Shown piece by piece: positions 36,022 to 47,690 of a DNA stretch of 64,000 nucleotides (positions are counted from its first letter, which is position 1; each line of letters begins with the position of its first letter). The position numbers and the translations under genes were made by a program. The DNA comes from Przewalskia tangutica (Eukaryota; Streptophyta; Magnoliopsida; Solanales; Solanaceae): the NCBI GenBank assembly GCA_029844215.1, contig CM056718.1, positions 168,195,396-168,259,395 on the forward strand. Direction: 5' to 3'. Under the pieces are notes generated by a model that did no database searches, was not told the DNA's origin, and worked only from the letters and a program-made list of their open reading frames with translations.

Positions 36022-39000
36022 TGTCACGCCCTTTTTCGGCCGCGACATTTTTTAAATAAAAATGGCTCATGCTCAATAAAAGTGTTAGACAATAAAATGC
36101 TAAAAAATGCTTAAAATGTTAAAAAAGATGTTAAAAGTTTAAAAATGTGCTAAGGGATTAATTTTAAAGTAAAGGGTGCTAAAAATGCAAAAATGCTAAA
36201 GGGTTCGCGGAGTCGCCACCTAATTAATTTGGTGAATTAGGACACCTAAATGTCAACTTAGGTTAAAGTCAACACTAACTCCATTCTTTGTGGTCTGCTA
36301 AACTTAGTGAGATTCTGGGTAAGGGTTCTTTATTAATCTAGAGGGAAGGGGTTAGGCACCCTCTAAGATCCGCTAACTCATATTGTCCTGCCAAACCTAG
36401 GGTAATTGTTATATTTAAGAAAAATGCAAAATAAAAGCTCCTCTTGCTTAATAAAATGTTAGGAAATAAAATAAATGCTAAAATGTTAAAATGTTTAAAG
36501 GTGCTTAAGTCTAAAAAGGGCAAAAGGTACTATATGCAAAAGAATGCTAGGAGGTGCTAAAATATTAAGGGTTAAAGATGCTTAACAAGGGTGCTAAAAT
36601 GTTAATTTTAAAAAAGGGCTTAAAGATGTTAAAAAGGGTGCTAAATGCTAAAATGCTAAAGGTATTAAACACCAAGGGGTGATTAAAAGTGCTAAAAGGG
36701 CTAGAAATGCTAAAAAATGCTAAGAGGGTGCTTTATGGACTAATTATGTGTTCATGCAAAGGTTATTTACGGACTAGTTATGTATACTGCTAGCTAAATT
36801 AATCTTGCTTAACCTGCGTACAATATTATATAAGAGGTGCTTAAAGACGATTCTTGAGAGTTTAGGAAGAAATCTGTTATGGATTTTAATAAGGAACAAA
36901 ATGTTGATTTTATGATGCAAATTAAATCATTTAAATTATTTTTGCAGAATTTAGACATGCCTAATAGTCCTAAAAGACAAATAAAGTAGAAGTGCGTTTC
37001 TAAGTTTAAATTACATTCCCATCTCATATGTTCAAAGGCTAATTGCTAGAAGTTCTCCTATTAATTACAAAATTAAATAATAAAATTACAATAAACAAAT
37101 AAAGGCATAAAATGAGACAAGAAAGTTAAGAGAGTGAAGGGATTGGAGCGGATGACTCCGTCCTATTTGTTTTTTTCTAGGAGTTTCTGAAGCGGGAATG
37201 CGAACGCGGATGCGGGTTGTCATTTGAAATGGCTTGCGATGAGTCTCGTCGTGAGACTCTTTATTTTGCTCCGATGCGTGCCATGTAAAAATAAAGAAAG
37301 ATAAGGATTAGTACATATCCCAAAAATTAAATAACAAACAAGCACTTTGACATATAGTTGGTATTTGAGCAAGTATGCACATAAAGACCAACACGTGACA
37401 ATATGAGATGGACTAAGCAGCCAGCCGATGGTAAAAGAAATAGGGATGGGTAAGGCAGTACACAGCGACAAGCAGGGGAGAGAAAATAATAGGCAGATCT
37501 GATTACAGTCTATAAATATAGATTCATATGCTAAGGAGAAAAGAGACAACATATGGCCAATTGTGGCATGATTCAAGATGTACAGACACAACATTAAACC
37601 GACTAGCAGGCATGCAAGGATAGGGCAGAAGAGGGTACAAGAATGGGCAAGCAGAAGGCAACTTGTGTTAGTTTGCATTTGAATATTTAGCATATCAGAA
37701 CATATTATCTTTCAGATGTAAGACGCAGCAGGGATTACGTGTTCATATGGCATGGGAATGACCCGAGAGATGCTAACACTAGTAGTTTTGACTGTTAGAC
37801 ATGGTGCAATCAGTATACCGCCGCAGAAGTGCTCGATTCGCTCTAAGTACACCACCATGTGTAAACAAGAGGCGGGGACAAAGTAAGAAGCAAAACAGGA
37901 GCATATGGTGACTCAGGAAAACTTGCATGTCAATATTGAGGCATTTTGCACTTAGCCAGGCAAGGGTAATTAGTTAGTTCAGCAGGTAGCATTAACACAC
38001 AGGACTAGCTAGACGAATATGCTAAACATAGAGATGACGAGGATCAAACAGCAATGGTCCTTCATATATGCAGAATGCAAATGGGACGTAATCATATTCG
38101 AACTATATATTTAACATGATAATACTCCAAACCAGTTCAACACAATCTAGACAAGTTTCAAGTAATTCCGAAATCAGACTTCGCTACACAACTAACAATG
38201 CATAACCCAAAGCTACAACTAAAGGCGAAGTCGTTAATTATTATCCATTCAACTGGAAAAGACTAAACATGCTTGGTTACGCAGTAGTTCTGCATAAGCT
38301 ACATATTTTACTAGGATGGATTCATACAAATGAGACATGGGGTCGTAATATACGTGATATATTTAGATGTACAGTAGCATATTTCAATATTTGTGTATAT
38401 CTCATATTTAAATATTAGCTAGTAAAACAGGTCGGCAGGCCATAAACACCAATGAGAGCATTTTACTATCCATTATCATACCCGGTAAACAAGTAATTAC
38501 AGTAACATTAGCCCATCTCCTGATTTTGATAAACCATTATCAATCTGGACCAACTAAAGCAGATTACATCGTCGTTGTATTAAACATTAATAGAAAACAA
38601 TAACACGACGAGCTCATCTAAACATGATTAAACGACAGGGAACACAACAAGCACGTAGACATCGAAGCAAATTAGAGTCAAGAATAAATAGGTTTACCTT
38701 TTCCGGACAGCGACCCGGGGCAGCGTATCAAGTCGTCGGTCCGCTCGACGGGCTTTTGGGTTTGCGATGCGAATGAAAGGGCAAAGTTTGTTTACTGATT
38801 TCTGGCTGGAATTGAAAGAGAAGGGTTCGAACTTCCTATTCTATCGCTCTTCATCTGATCGCCGTTTATGCCCTCAATCGATGCTCTGTCTTCTCCAACT
38901 GAGCTCTCTCGTATATGCTCTACTGTGCTCTGCTCCGCCTTCGTTCTGCTTTTGCATGCGCTTATATAGCCATCCCTGGGTTCTAATGTTGGTAAGCAAT

Positions 39001-40020
39001 TAGGGTTGATTTGGTGAGATTTTGTGCTGCTAATTCTTATGGTAAGACTTGATTTCGAAGCGATTTAGGAAGATTTGGCAATAGGAAGGAAAGTAGATAA
39101 TGGGTTTATGGTAAGAAATCGTTGGCTGGGTGCGTGGGTAAAGGGAAAGTTCCCGGATTCTCCGGCGAGAATCTCGGGGTGTCGCAGTGTTGTGCGCTGA
39201 TCCTAGGTTTTCTAGGTTTTGTGGTTAGTGGGTCGGTCTTGTGGAGAGAAGATGGGAAAGGGGTGTTGGGCTGGCTTCATCTTGCGGAGAAAATAAGGTG
39301 ATGGGGTAATGGGCTCATGCGGGGCCGTGGCGCAATGAGTGATGGGTAAAAGGGATTGGGCTGGGTAGTTATTTAGGAGTTGATTAATTAGGTATTAATT
39401 CTTTAGGTGTTTTATTTATTAGGTATTTAATTAGTTAATTAGTGGTAAATTAATAAACTAATGTGATTAAATTATTTAGGTGCTTAAATAATAAACGCGG
39501 GCGTGTTATTTAATTAGTGCTTAATGCGGCGCTATTATTTAAAATCTTATTACTGTGCATTATTATTAAGTTAAATTAAAATTGAATTGAGTTTAGATTA
39601 AATTATTTAAATGCCAAATGCAAGTATGATATTTAAGAATTGTTTAAAGTTTTTATAAATGCGACGCTATTAAATGCATGTATTAGATTAAAATTGATTT
39701 TAAATTACAAATGATTATGAAATTCTCTTGCGTATTAATAAATGTGGCTATGCTATTTGACACGACGTCATTGCTAAATTGTTTATTTATTATTAATTAA
39801 GAATCCTGACAGGGCTTGAAATCAATTAATGCGGGCGCGGGACTCTAAGTGCTTAAAACTCTACGTAAGACGCGATGCCATTATTAAATTGTTTATTTAT
39901 GCCTGTATTTATGTTTTATCGCTGCCTTTTATTATAAAAAATCATAAAAAATTATTTTACAAAATTAGTCTAATTTTATAGTTAATGACTGGACGGGAGG
40001 GTCAAAATTGGGTGTCAACA
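36022..40020 (+). mobile_element. Family X solo LTR, complete
   Basis: 3999 bp from TGTCACGCCC to GGGTGTCAACA, flanked by a perfect 5-bp duplication CCCAA (36017-36021 and 40021-40025). Joining the flanks restores the Copia B reading across LHVP and RHQIADIFTKG. A single LTR with intact duplication and no internal region is a solo LTR left by LTR-LTR recombination. The 5' third contains a dense run of TGCTAAAA-type repeats (36060-36740). No protein is encoded; frames at 37220-37693 and 38767-39003 are chance. Confidence 0.9.
36060..36740 (+). repeat. TGCTAAAA-rich degenerate repeat in solo LTR
   Basis: Many closely spaced variants of AAAATGCTAAAAA / AAAGGGTGCTAAAA. The same motif region appears inverted at about 15180-15230 (TTTAGCATTTTAGCAC). 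It is a low-complexity part of the family X LTR. Confidence 0.6.
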
Positions 40021-40025
40021 CCCAA

Positions 40026-40127
40026 CGCGTCATCAAATCGCCGATATCTTCACGAAAGGATTTCCGCTGATTTTATTTGAAGAATTTCGGGACCTCAAGA
40101 TTCGCGCCTCCACTTCAATCGAGGGAG
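40026..40127 (+). pseudogene. Copia B pol C-terminus and polypurine tract
   Basis: Reads RHQIADIFTKGFPLILFEEFRDLKIRA, the last segment of Copia RNase H. The purine tract GAGGGAG (40121-40127) directly precedes the 3' LTR. Confidence 0.88.
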
Positions 40128-40344
40128 TGTTAGAATATTCTAGAATAGAATATTCTAGAGTTAATACCATTATTATAGTAATATTGTGTAGTATCTTATA
40201 TTAATGTAGTATCCCATAGTATATGGTAAGTAGTTTAATGTATAGGAATATTTTTAGGATTATTCTATATTCTTCCTAGTTAGTGTAAAGATGTATATAT
40301 TCTTACCTAATGGAACAAAGTCTTTTGAGGAAAATATTCTATCA
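40128..40344 (+). mobile_element. Copia B 3' LTR
   Basis: A 217-bp LTR from TGTTAGAATATTCTAG to AAATATTCTATCA. It contains the inverted motif AGAATATTCTAGAATAGAATATTCT near its start. Full length, unlike the 5' LTR. Confidence 0.9.
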
Positions 40345-40444
40345 CTTTTATTGCCCTTGAGTGCTATTTTATATTAAAATTTCAATATTTTTTATATATC
40401 TACATAAAGTATCCGCCATAGTTAATGGGCGTTTGAGCACCATA
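40345..40444 (+). repeat. 100-bp direct repeat flanking Copia B, right copy
   Basis: Starts immediately after the 3' LTR and nearly duplicates 15692-15791; the copies diverge at 40445 (CTTAATAC). Confidence 0.85.
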
Positions 40445-41046
40445 ACTTAATACATGGATCCGCCCCTGAAAAGAGATACTGCCGTGGCGAACGGGGAGGA
40501 AGAAGGAAAACAAAAAACAAAAAAAATAAAAACTATGAAAAAACGAGGAAGCTATTATTTTTTTTAGAAAAAAGTGAGACGATTATGGAAATAAGAAGAA
40601 AAATAAATTATCCATCCTATTCCTCCTTTCAGACATTTGGCCCGGGATGTTCACACTAGCTAGATCATTGAAGTCAACCTAATTAGCAATTAAGTGTAAA
40701 TTCAGAGCTTTCTATAATAATTATTTTCTATAGCAATATTTTATTATAATGACCAAGTTTTATTTGGAATCGATTTTTATGTTATATTATATACATTTTG
40801 CTATAATAATAAGAAACTATTGAGACAAACGGTATTGTTATAGAAATGTTTGACTGTATATAAAAGATACATGCATGTTTTGTATTTATTGGTTTGATAT
40901 AAACCTTTGATACGGTAAATTTTTACCTTATTTCCGTTCATTAACTAATGCTATATTGTACCAATTTAATAAATCTTAGAGCAATTAGTTCTCTTACTTA
41001 TTGCGTTTGTCGTTCATATATATGAGGTCAAAAAGGGAGGTACGGA
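40445..41046. other. Intergenic DNA
   Basis: AT-rich with no gene or element recognised. Purine-rich near 40490-40620. Confidence 0.5.
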
Positions 41047-41879
41047 GTTAGAAATAAGGCTGTCCAGTGGGTTGGGATGGCCCGATTTCTCTCCGTCCCG
41101 TCCCCGACCCCCTCCTCCCCTTTGCAGAAATAGTCGTTGCACAACGACTAAATTTTGATTTTAGCCATTGGCAATGGCTAATAACGACCATTTTTTCCCC
41201 ACACCCATAAACCCCCCTACCCCCTTAATAGTTATTTTTAACCCCTAAGTTAGTATATTTATATTTTAACCCAATTTTTTAACTATAAATATCTCATTTT
41301 TCTCTTTATTTTTCTCACAAATCTTCCTACCATCTCTCTAATGTCTCTTTCTATCTCTCTACAAGTCTACATTGCACACTAAATATTATATTTTATTTTC
41401 TAATTTATATCAAAATTTAAAAATTGGGAGTGAAGTTGACACCTAGTTTGAGGATCAGCGAGCAAAGTTTTAATTTACAACCTCAATTACACGTCGGCGT
41501 TTGGTATCTTCGTTCCTTCTTTAAATTATTATTGTTACTTAATTTTAATTATCGTACTTAATTTCATTAACTTTAATTATTTATTTGCATAATTATAATA
41601 GAACGAAATTGACATTTTTTGGTAGAGGTACTAGGGATAAGGGTGCATCTTCTAGTAATCATAATTACGATAATTTCACTCGATTACTCCATCTTTTCTC
41701 CATATTTTTCATATTAGAAGTGCAAGTCATATTTATAACTTAGTTGTAAAGGATGACCTAAAACTTTTTAAAAACATCCTTGATAAAGTACAATTTGTTA
41801 TCAACTTTATTTTTAAAGGTAATAAAATACAAAGACGCAAAGAGTATAAAAAACTTGTCATAATTGTGGATTACTTTAT

Positions 41880-42364
41880 AGAAAAATTGCAGAAGAAGTT
41901 GCGACTATGTGAAATTCTTTGTATGAACAATTACTTGTTGCTCACGAGTATAGAAGACCTATAACTTTATTATTTAACGCTCATAATCAAAATCCAACGG
42001 ATATGCTTGGGATAAAATTTTAGAATGTATTTTTAGAGATTTTTTTTCTAGCTACTAAAGAATTTTCTGGTATGTATTATCCTACTATTTCATCTATGTT
42101 ATTTTATATAACTCTAATATTTTTGTTACTTAATGAATATATGCAACTTACGCGTCAGCTATTAAAAATGTTTATAAAATTAAAAAAATACGTTTTTTCT
42201 ATTCCCACTATTTATTTCATTCGTGTTGTATTAAATTCTACTATTAAAGTAGACTGTTGTAAAGCACTTGTTGAAACGATTTATGAAAGCTTAGAAATAC
42301 TTCCAACAGACCCAACTGAAGAACCAACTAAAGAAGAAGTTATGTCTAGCATACAAAATGAATT

Positions 42365-42418
<54 letters not shown>

Positions 42419-42769
42419 TGTATTACCAAGAGCAACGTGAAAATAATCAATCGGCGTATGTACCATCTTCTTCTACTTCACTGCAACCTAATAAAAGACA
42501 TGTTGTTTCTGCTTCTAGTATTCGAGGCCTTAGAAATAGAATGTATAGTAGTTCAAGTTCTTCACAAATTAGCGAGTTTGATGTTTATGTTTTGCAGGAT
42601 GTTGTACCGTACGAATTATTTGTCAATGAAGATGGATGTGAAGACTTGCTAAAATACTGGAAGGAGAATGAGAAGACATTTCCGACACTATCAAAGATGG
42701 CCCGAGATGTGTTGAATATTCAAGTGTCATCAACAGCTTCTGAAATTGCTTTTTCTGCTGGATTTATAT
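41880..42769 (+). pseudogene. hAT transposase remnant
   Basis: About 42000-42360 reads FLATKEFSGMYYPTISSMLF and later PTIYFIRVVLNSTIKVDCCKALVETIYESLEI, like the central hAT domain. 42421-42769 reads NEDGCEDLLKYWKENEKTFPTLSKMARDVLNIQVSSTASEIAFSAG, the C-terminal hAT dimerisation domain (W/Y-N-PTLS-MARD-L-S-SE-AFS). A TA microsatellite sits between them, stops occur upstream of 42040, and the C-terminus is cut by the nested element. No active enzyme can be made. Confidence 0.8.
42366..42420. repeat. (TA)n microsatellite in hAT transposase
   Basis: About 55 bases of TA/TG dinucleotides inside the transposase remnant. It reads as an Ile-Tyr run. Confidence 0.9.
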
Positions 42770-43573
42770 CTGTCCAAAGCTCGGGTCGGGCCGGGCCAGG
42801 GTTGGGTGACTTTTTTTCCTACATGCCCGACCCTGACCCTATTTTTTTTTAATTTCTCGACCCTGGCCCTGACCCTACGGGCCTCGGGTCGGCCCTGACC
42901 CACCATACAAAACAAAAAAATGGGGGAATTTTGGACGGATCGGTTCGGGGACCCGACAATTTTTTTTTTTAAATTGAATTTCCAATACTAAAATTGACAT
43001 TCTCAAAAACATTACCACGAAATTTTGACGTTGAAATCTATTGTATATCGCGAGATCTTTAGTGAAGAAAAGAAAAAAATTAGTGACTGATTTGGGGGAA
43101 AGTGAAATTGATTGACAAGACGGACGTTTTTCGAGAAATCAGATGCTCCAAACCACTTAATGGCATTTGATCAGCCCCGTTTCGAAAAAATACGCGAAAT
43201 AATTTTTTTAGGTGAAACGGACGTCCGAATGCAGAGTTATGATCATTTAAAGTTTCACCAATTTATAACTATTTTCTTCTCTCCCTATATTATGCTTCAC
43301 ATTAAAAGATAAAGTCTACATCACATATATTCTTAAAATATGTAAATATTAATAAAGGAAAAATAATATAAATTATATTAAATAGATTAAGTGGCGGGTC
43401 GACGTCGGACCGGAGGTCGGGCCGGGCTGGGTCGGGAGGGTAAAACATTATGACCCTGGCCCGACCCTACGTATGCTCGGGTCCCCGCTTTTTCGGGTCG
43501 AGTGGCTCTCGGGTCAGAAAATAGCTGACCCTGACTCTGGTTTTTCAGGTCGGGTCCCCGACTCGATGGACAG
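42770..43573. mobile_element. GC-ended element nested in hAT
   Basis: The ends are CTGTCCAAAGCTCGGGTCGGG and, as reverse complement, CTGTCCATCGAGTCGGGGACC, a terminal inverted repeat of about 15-20 bp. Subterminal blocks are rich in CCCGACCCTG. It interrupts the transposase reading right after AFSAG. No matching target duplication could be identified, so the superfamily is open. Confidence 0.6.
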
Positions 43574-44233
43574 GTCTAGCTGGAATGTTTCAAATAGGAG
43601 AGCACAGACACTCATTAGCAAGAGACATCTTGTAGATTACAATTTTATTCAGAGATTGGATTAGAGCGGAGCGTAGAAGGTGCGGTTAACCAGAGAACAA
43701 CGGAGAAGACACTACAACTACAACGAAATCTTATCTGAGGGAGCAGGAAGCGACGTCGAACAATTTGACCAATAACTTCCAATTCCACAGAAGATCCTCA
43801 AGAGATTGTGAGGAAATTAGAAAAAATATGTTGAATATGTAATTTTTAATGACAATTTTACTATGTGAACTGCAACTTTTGAACTACGAAACAAAGTTGT
43901 AATTTTGAAATTGTATTACAAAAAAAAAATCTATTAAATAAAATAAGAGGCACAAAACAACATTGGGATGTTTTTATTCACTATCTTGTTCAATTATTTA
44001 AGTGTTTAAATATATTATTTTTTAAAATTAAGTGTCTAAATAAAAACCCCCCAAATCCCCCTACCCGACCCGTCCCGTCCCCCCAAAACCCGTCCCCTCT
44101 TCCGGCGGGATGTGGGACGGGACGGTATCACTTTCCGTCCCCCCTATCCCGGCCCGCATTGTTCCGATCCCGACCCCATCCTGTCACCCAAATCTCGTCC
44201 CGGCCCGTCCCACTCACCCCCTGGTTAGAAATA

Positions 44234-45579
44234 GTAATATTTCTTAAGTCTTTGTGTAATTGATCATAATTACAAATGCAGGGAGTGAAATTACATTTTT
44301 TAAATGCTTCACCGACCAAGCTCAATGGGACACATGATTTTTGAAGTTATAATTTAAGGGTACAATCGGTTTCTTTTTTTTAGTAGAGACTTGAGAGTTT
44401 ATAGGAATTTGAAATATTTAACAAAGTTTCTTTTAAAAAGTTGAAAATAGTAAAAATAGTGTGATTAGTTTATTTCTTTTGTCAAGCTTTTTGACAAAGC
44501 GTAGGCCGTGAGCAAGAAGAAAAGAGAAATACCATAAATGAGATTAATTTAGTCCTCAACCTAGCTAAATGGTTTAGGTAAAATATAATTAAGTTGCAAA
44601 TTAAATTACTATGCATGTTTCATTTATCTCTCCTCGTCTTCTATGTCTGTTTGAGTTCAACTAATATATACTGCACACTGCAAATTTTGGTCATTTAAAA
44701 GCCTATTAGAAATAACTTTTATAGTAAACATATATATATATATATTAGCAACTTGTAAACATGTGTAATAATCTATATTAAAAGTTTTAAAAAAACCAAA
44801 TTACATGTAACTTCAATAGTAGGAACCTACAGATTGTGATAAATAACTCAAAACTACACTAATATTACAAAAGTTGTTTGCTACGTCCGAATGTATATGT
44901 TAAACTCTTATTTAATTAATATGATATATTTGAGCTGGTATACTTACAATGTTTACATTTTTTATATCATCATGTACAACATGCAACTCTTATAGTAAGC
45001 TTAACATAGTAACCTAAAAGTAAAGAAATAACCAACTATAACTGGTTAAATGTGATAATAATGGTATAAATATTATTTACATTATCAACGCGTATTGCTT
45101 AATTATATCCTAAAAATTACACATAATTGAGATCTCTATTGTTCATTGTTAGAGTCTCATTGTCTTTCTTTTTTCCCATGTTATAGTCGTTTGTCCGATG
45201 TTTCTCACATTATCACATATGACCAGTTCAGTTTTCTTTCTTCTTTTGTTTTTCTTTCATTTACCAAAATATAAGACCAATTCAGCCCAATTTCTGAATT
45301 TCATTTGCAGTCAACGGTCAAACCCCTCTCATGAAACTAGTGGTTCCCAAAAATATCAAAGTCTTAACACACGTTATATTATGTCATTATGTAAATACGT
45401 ACATTATAGAGCTTCTCATATATATAAATTCATTTTCATAACCAAATTCATCAAAATCTAACTCCTTCATTCCCACCTTTACCAACAAAATCAAACATGA
45501 TGACAACTCAAAGTAACAATGTTTCCTCTCATGTCCGTATGGTAATCATATTATTATGCCTTATTTTCACACATAAACT
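44234..45579. other. Intergenic AT-rich DNA
   Basis: No gene or transposon recognised; short TA runs at about 44728-44746. The 87-codon frame at 45198-45461 has no domain and an AT-rich composition typical of chance. Confidence 0.5.
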
Positions 45580-45954
45580 CATTCCATGAGGAGGTAACTT
45601 CTCAATCAGTGATGCAATAAAAAACTGCTCATTTGGTTTCATACCTTTCAAATTCAGGTGATGTAGAATTATTTAGAATTTTTGGACTAGGGACATCACA
45701 ATTTTGCTATCTACCATTTGAAATTTCAAAAATTTCCCAATGATGAATTTCTTAGTATCAGCATCTTGTGCGTTGTACTTTTTCTGCAGTCTTTCCCACA
45801 ACTTTTTGGCGGTGCCTACGGTGCAATACACCGTGTAGAGAGGGTCTGACAGACAGTTCAGAATATAATTCTTACACATGAAATCACTGTGACTACATGC
45901 ATCAAGAACCATCTTCATGTCATTAACGACAGGATGAGCACAATAAAAAAGCAT
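45580..45954 (-). pseudogene. Copia gag fragment (Tork-like), inverted
   Basis: The minus strand reads DFMCKNYILNCLSDPLYTVYCTVGTAKKLWERLQKKYNAQDADTKKFIIGKFLKFQMVDSK, then (same strand, with interruptions, to about 45590) LKGMKPNEQFFIASLIEKLPPHG. It is a relative of the gag of Copia A, not of the neighbouring element C. It is cut off at about 45955 against element C, which reads the other way. Confidence 0.8.
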
Positions 45955-45959
45955 TAGCC

Positions 45960-46197
45960 GTTGAAAACTTGCAGTCGCCGACCATCACCACTGCTTCACA
46001 AGCAGCAGCAGAACCGCGGTGGAGGCAGAGGTCGCGGACAAGGCAACAAGGGGAAGGGTCGCGGCAAAGGAAAAGCACAAGAAGAATAATAGCCCACGCC
46101 ATCGCTTCAAAGAAGTGGTCAATGCCCAAGAAGAAGAAGAAGCACCGACATCGCCTCAAAGAATGGTCGAACACACAACAACAAAGGCGGCTCGCCT
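45960..46197 (+). pseudogene. Copia C gag tail
   Basis: Gln/Gly/Arg-rich text (QQNRGGGRGRGQGNKGKGRGKGKAQEE, about 46000-46085, assembled over one frame) is typical of the gag C-terminus in Ale-like Copia elements, as in element B at 16790-16960. All gag sequence upstream is missing, so element C is 5'-truncated here and has no 5' LTR. Confidence 0.65.
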
Positions 46198-46758
46198 TTG
46201 CAACCGGGCCTGGCCAAAGAAGATGGCGGCTCAATATCCTCGGTCCAGCACCAACATGCCCATCTCTCAACAGCCCATCTCGATGTCACCAAGCCAAATT
46301 TCACTGATTTGGGCCAAGCTTTCAACACTCTCACTCTGCAACCGCCTGACAATAATTGGTATATGGACTCCGGAGCCACATCACACATGACCAACTCTTC
46401 GGGTAATTTTTCTCAACTGCTTCAGTTAAAGTATCCTCAATACATCACTGTTGGCAACGGTCACCGCATTCCAATAGCAGGTTATAGAAATACATACATT
46501 AAAAATCTCCATCCACCCTTCTCACTTAACCATGTCCTCTACGCCCCTCAAATTATTAAAAAGTTGATATCTGTTAGAAAATTCACTCGTAATAATTGGG
46601 TGTGTGTAGATTTTGACCCTTTTGGTTTCTCTGTGAAGAATCTCAATACGGGGAGAATTCTTACGCGCTGCAATGGTGTGGGAGACCTCTACCCTTTCAA
46701 AAACTCTTCCGTTGTCAGAACTCAACAACCAGTTGTCTCCATCCACCTGGCACAATAG
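46198..46758 (+). pseudogene. Copia C protease region
   Basis: The 186-codon frame contains DNNWYMDSGATSHMTNSSGNF (active site DSG), YITVGNGHRIPIAGY and LYAPQIIKKLISVRKFTRNNW. It is clearly related to element B at 17280-17699. Confidence 0.87.
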
Positions 46759-47690
46759 GCTCAGACATCCAGGAGATCATGTTTTTTCTTTTCTTAGAAA
46801 TAATCAGCGTATTAAATGTAATAATGGGAAACTTACCCAAAACTATTTTTCTTGCCCGATTGGCAAGCATACTCGTCTTCCTTTCATGTCTTCAATGAGT
46901 ATTACAGTTTCACCATTTGACTTGTGGACCTCTCCTGTTGTTAGCTCTCTAGGTCATAAATTCTATCTTGTTTTATTAGACGATTTCTCACATTTTGAAT
47001 GGATTTATCCTCTCAAATTCAAATCTGAAGTTTTTGCTAAATTTCTTGAGCTTCACAGATTTATTAAAACTCAGTTTGAAAAATTCATAAAATCATTTCA
47101 ATGTGATAACGGACGTGAATTTAATAATTCGACTTTCCATAATTTTTGCTCCCAATAAGGCATGGTGTTCCGCTTCTCTTGTCCTCGCACCTCACCTCAA
47201 AATGGTAAAGCTGAACGAATTATTCGTACTATTAATAACATGGTCTGTACCCTCCTCTTTCATGCATATCTGTCATAATCTTTCTGGGTCTATGCTGTCA
47301 AAATGGTAGAATACCTCATAAATATTTTACCTACTAGCACCATATAAAACAAGACCCCCACAGACATTCTATATCGTAGGACTTCTTCTTATGACCACCT
47401 ACGGATCTTCGGTTGTCTGTGCTATCCCAATCTTACCTCCACCATCCCTCATAAGTTGGCTCCTCGAACTACACCTTGTGTATTCCTCGGTTTCCCACCC
47501 AACCATAGGGGTTATGTGTGCTATGACTTGTCCACTCGTGAAATTCACATCTCTCGTTACGTCACGTTCAATGAAACGATATTTCCGTTTTCGAACCCTC
47601 AAAATACTGAAAACCAGACTACTCATTTCTTGATGAACCAGTCATATCCCCAAATATTCTAAGTCAGCTCACTCAAATATCGACTTCGGT
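46673..47690 (+). pseudogene. Copia C integrase, broken by stops
   Basis: 46673-47158 has STWHNRLRHPGDHVFSFLR, CPIGKHTRLPF, DLWTSPVVSSLGHKFYLVLLDDFSHFEW and SFQCDNGREFNNSTFHNFC, ending at a premature TAA (47156). Reading continues past it (RFSCPRTSPQNGKAERIIRTINN) with another stop near 47277, then HLRIFGCLCYPNL and PCVFLGFPPNHRGYVCYDLSTREIHISRYVTFNE. It overlaps the protease frame in a different phase. Confidence 0.87.

Larger units (their letters stand above)
41057..44223 (+). mobile_element. hAT transposon, degenerate, with nested insertion
   Basis: The ten bases GTTAGAAATA occur on both sides (41047-41056 and 44224-44233), consistent with an 8-bp hAT duplication plus chance extension. 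Both ends are very rich in CCCGTCCC/CCCGACCC, and the termini share GTGGG-type text (CTGTCCAGTGGG left; GGGTGAGTGGGACGGG right, reverse complement). A hAT transposase remnant lies inside. The element is about 3.2 kb including a roughly 0.8-kb nested element. Confidence 0.7.

Noticed and set aside
37220..37693. 157-codon minus-strand frame in the solo LTR
   Set aside because: It is not preserved in the matching region of LTR copy 1 (about 60-500) and has no domain; chance.
42366..42420. Ile-Tyr repeat protein on either strand
   Set aside because: Translation of a TA microsatellite; the same applies at 59020-59075.
42770..43573. Target duplication for the element nested in hAT
   Set aside because: The flanks (TTTATAT left, GTCTAGC right) do not match, so none is claimed.
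45969..46394. Long frames on both strands over the Copia C gag tail
   Set aside because: They are shadows of a Gly/Arg-rich gag tail. Only the frame leading into DNNWYMDSGATSHM matches a known domain.
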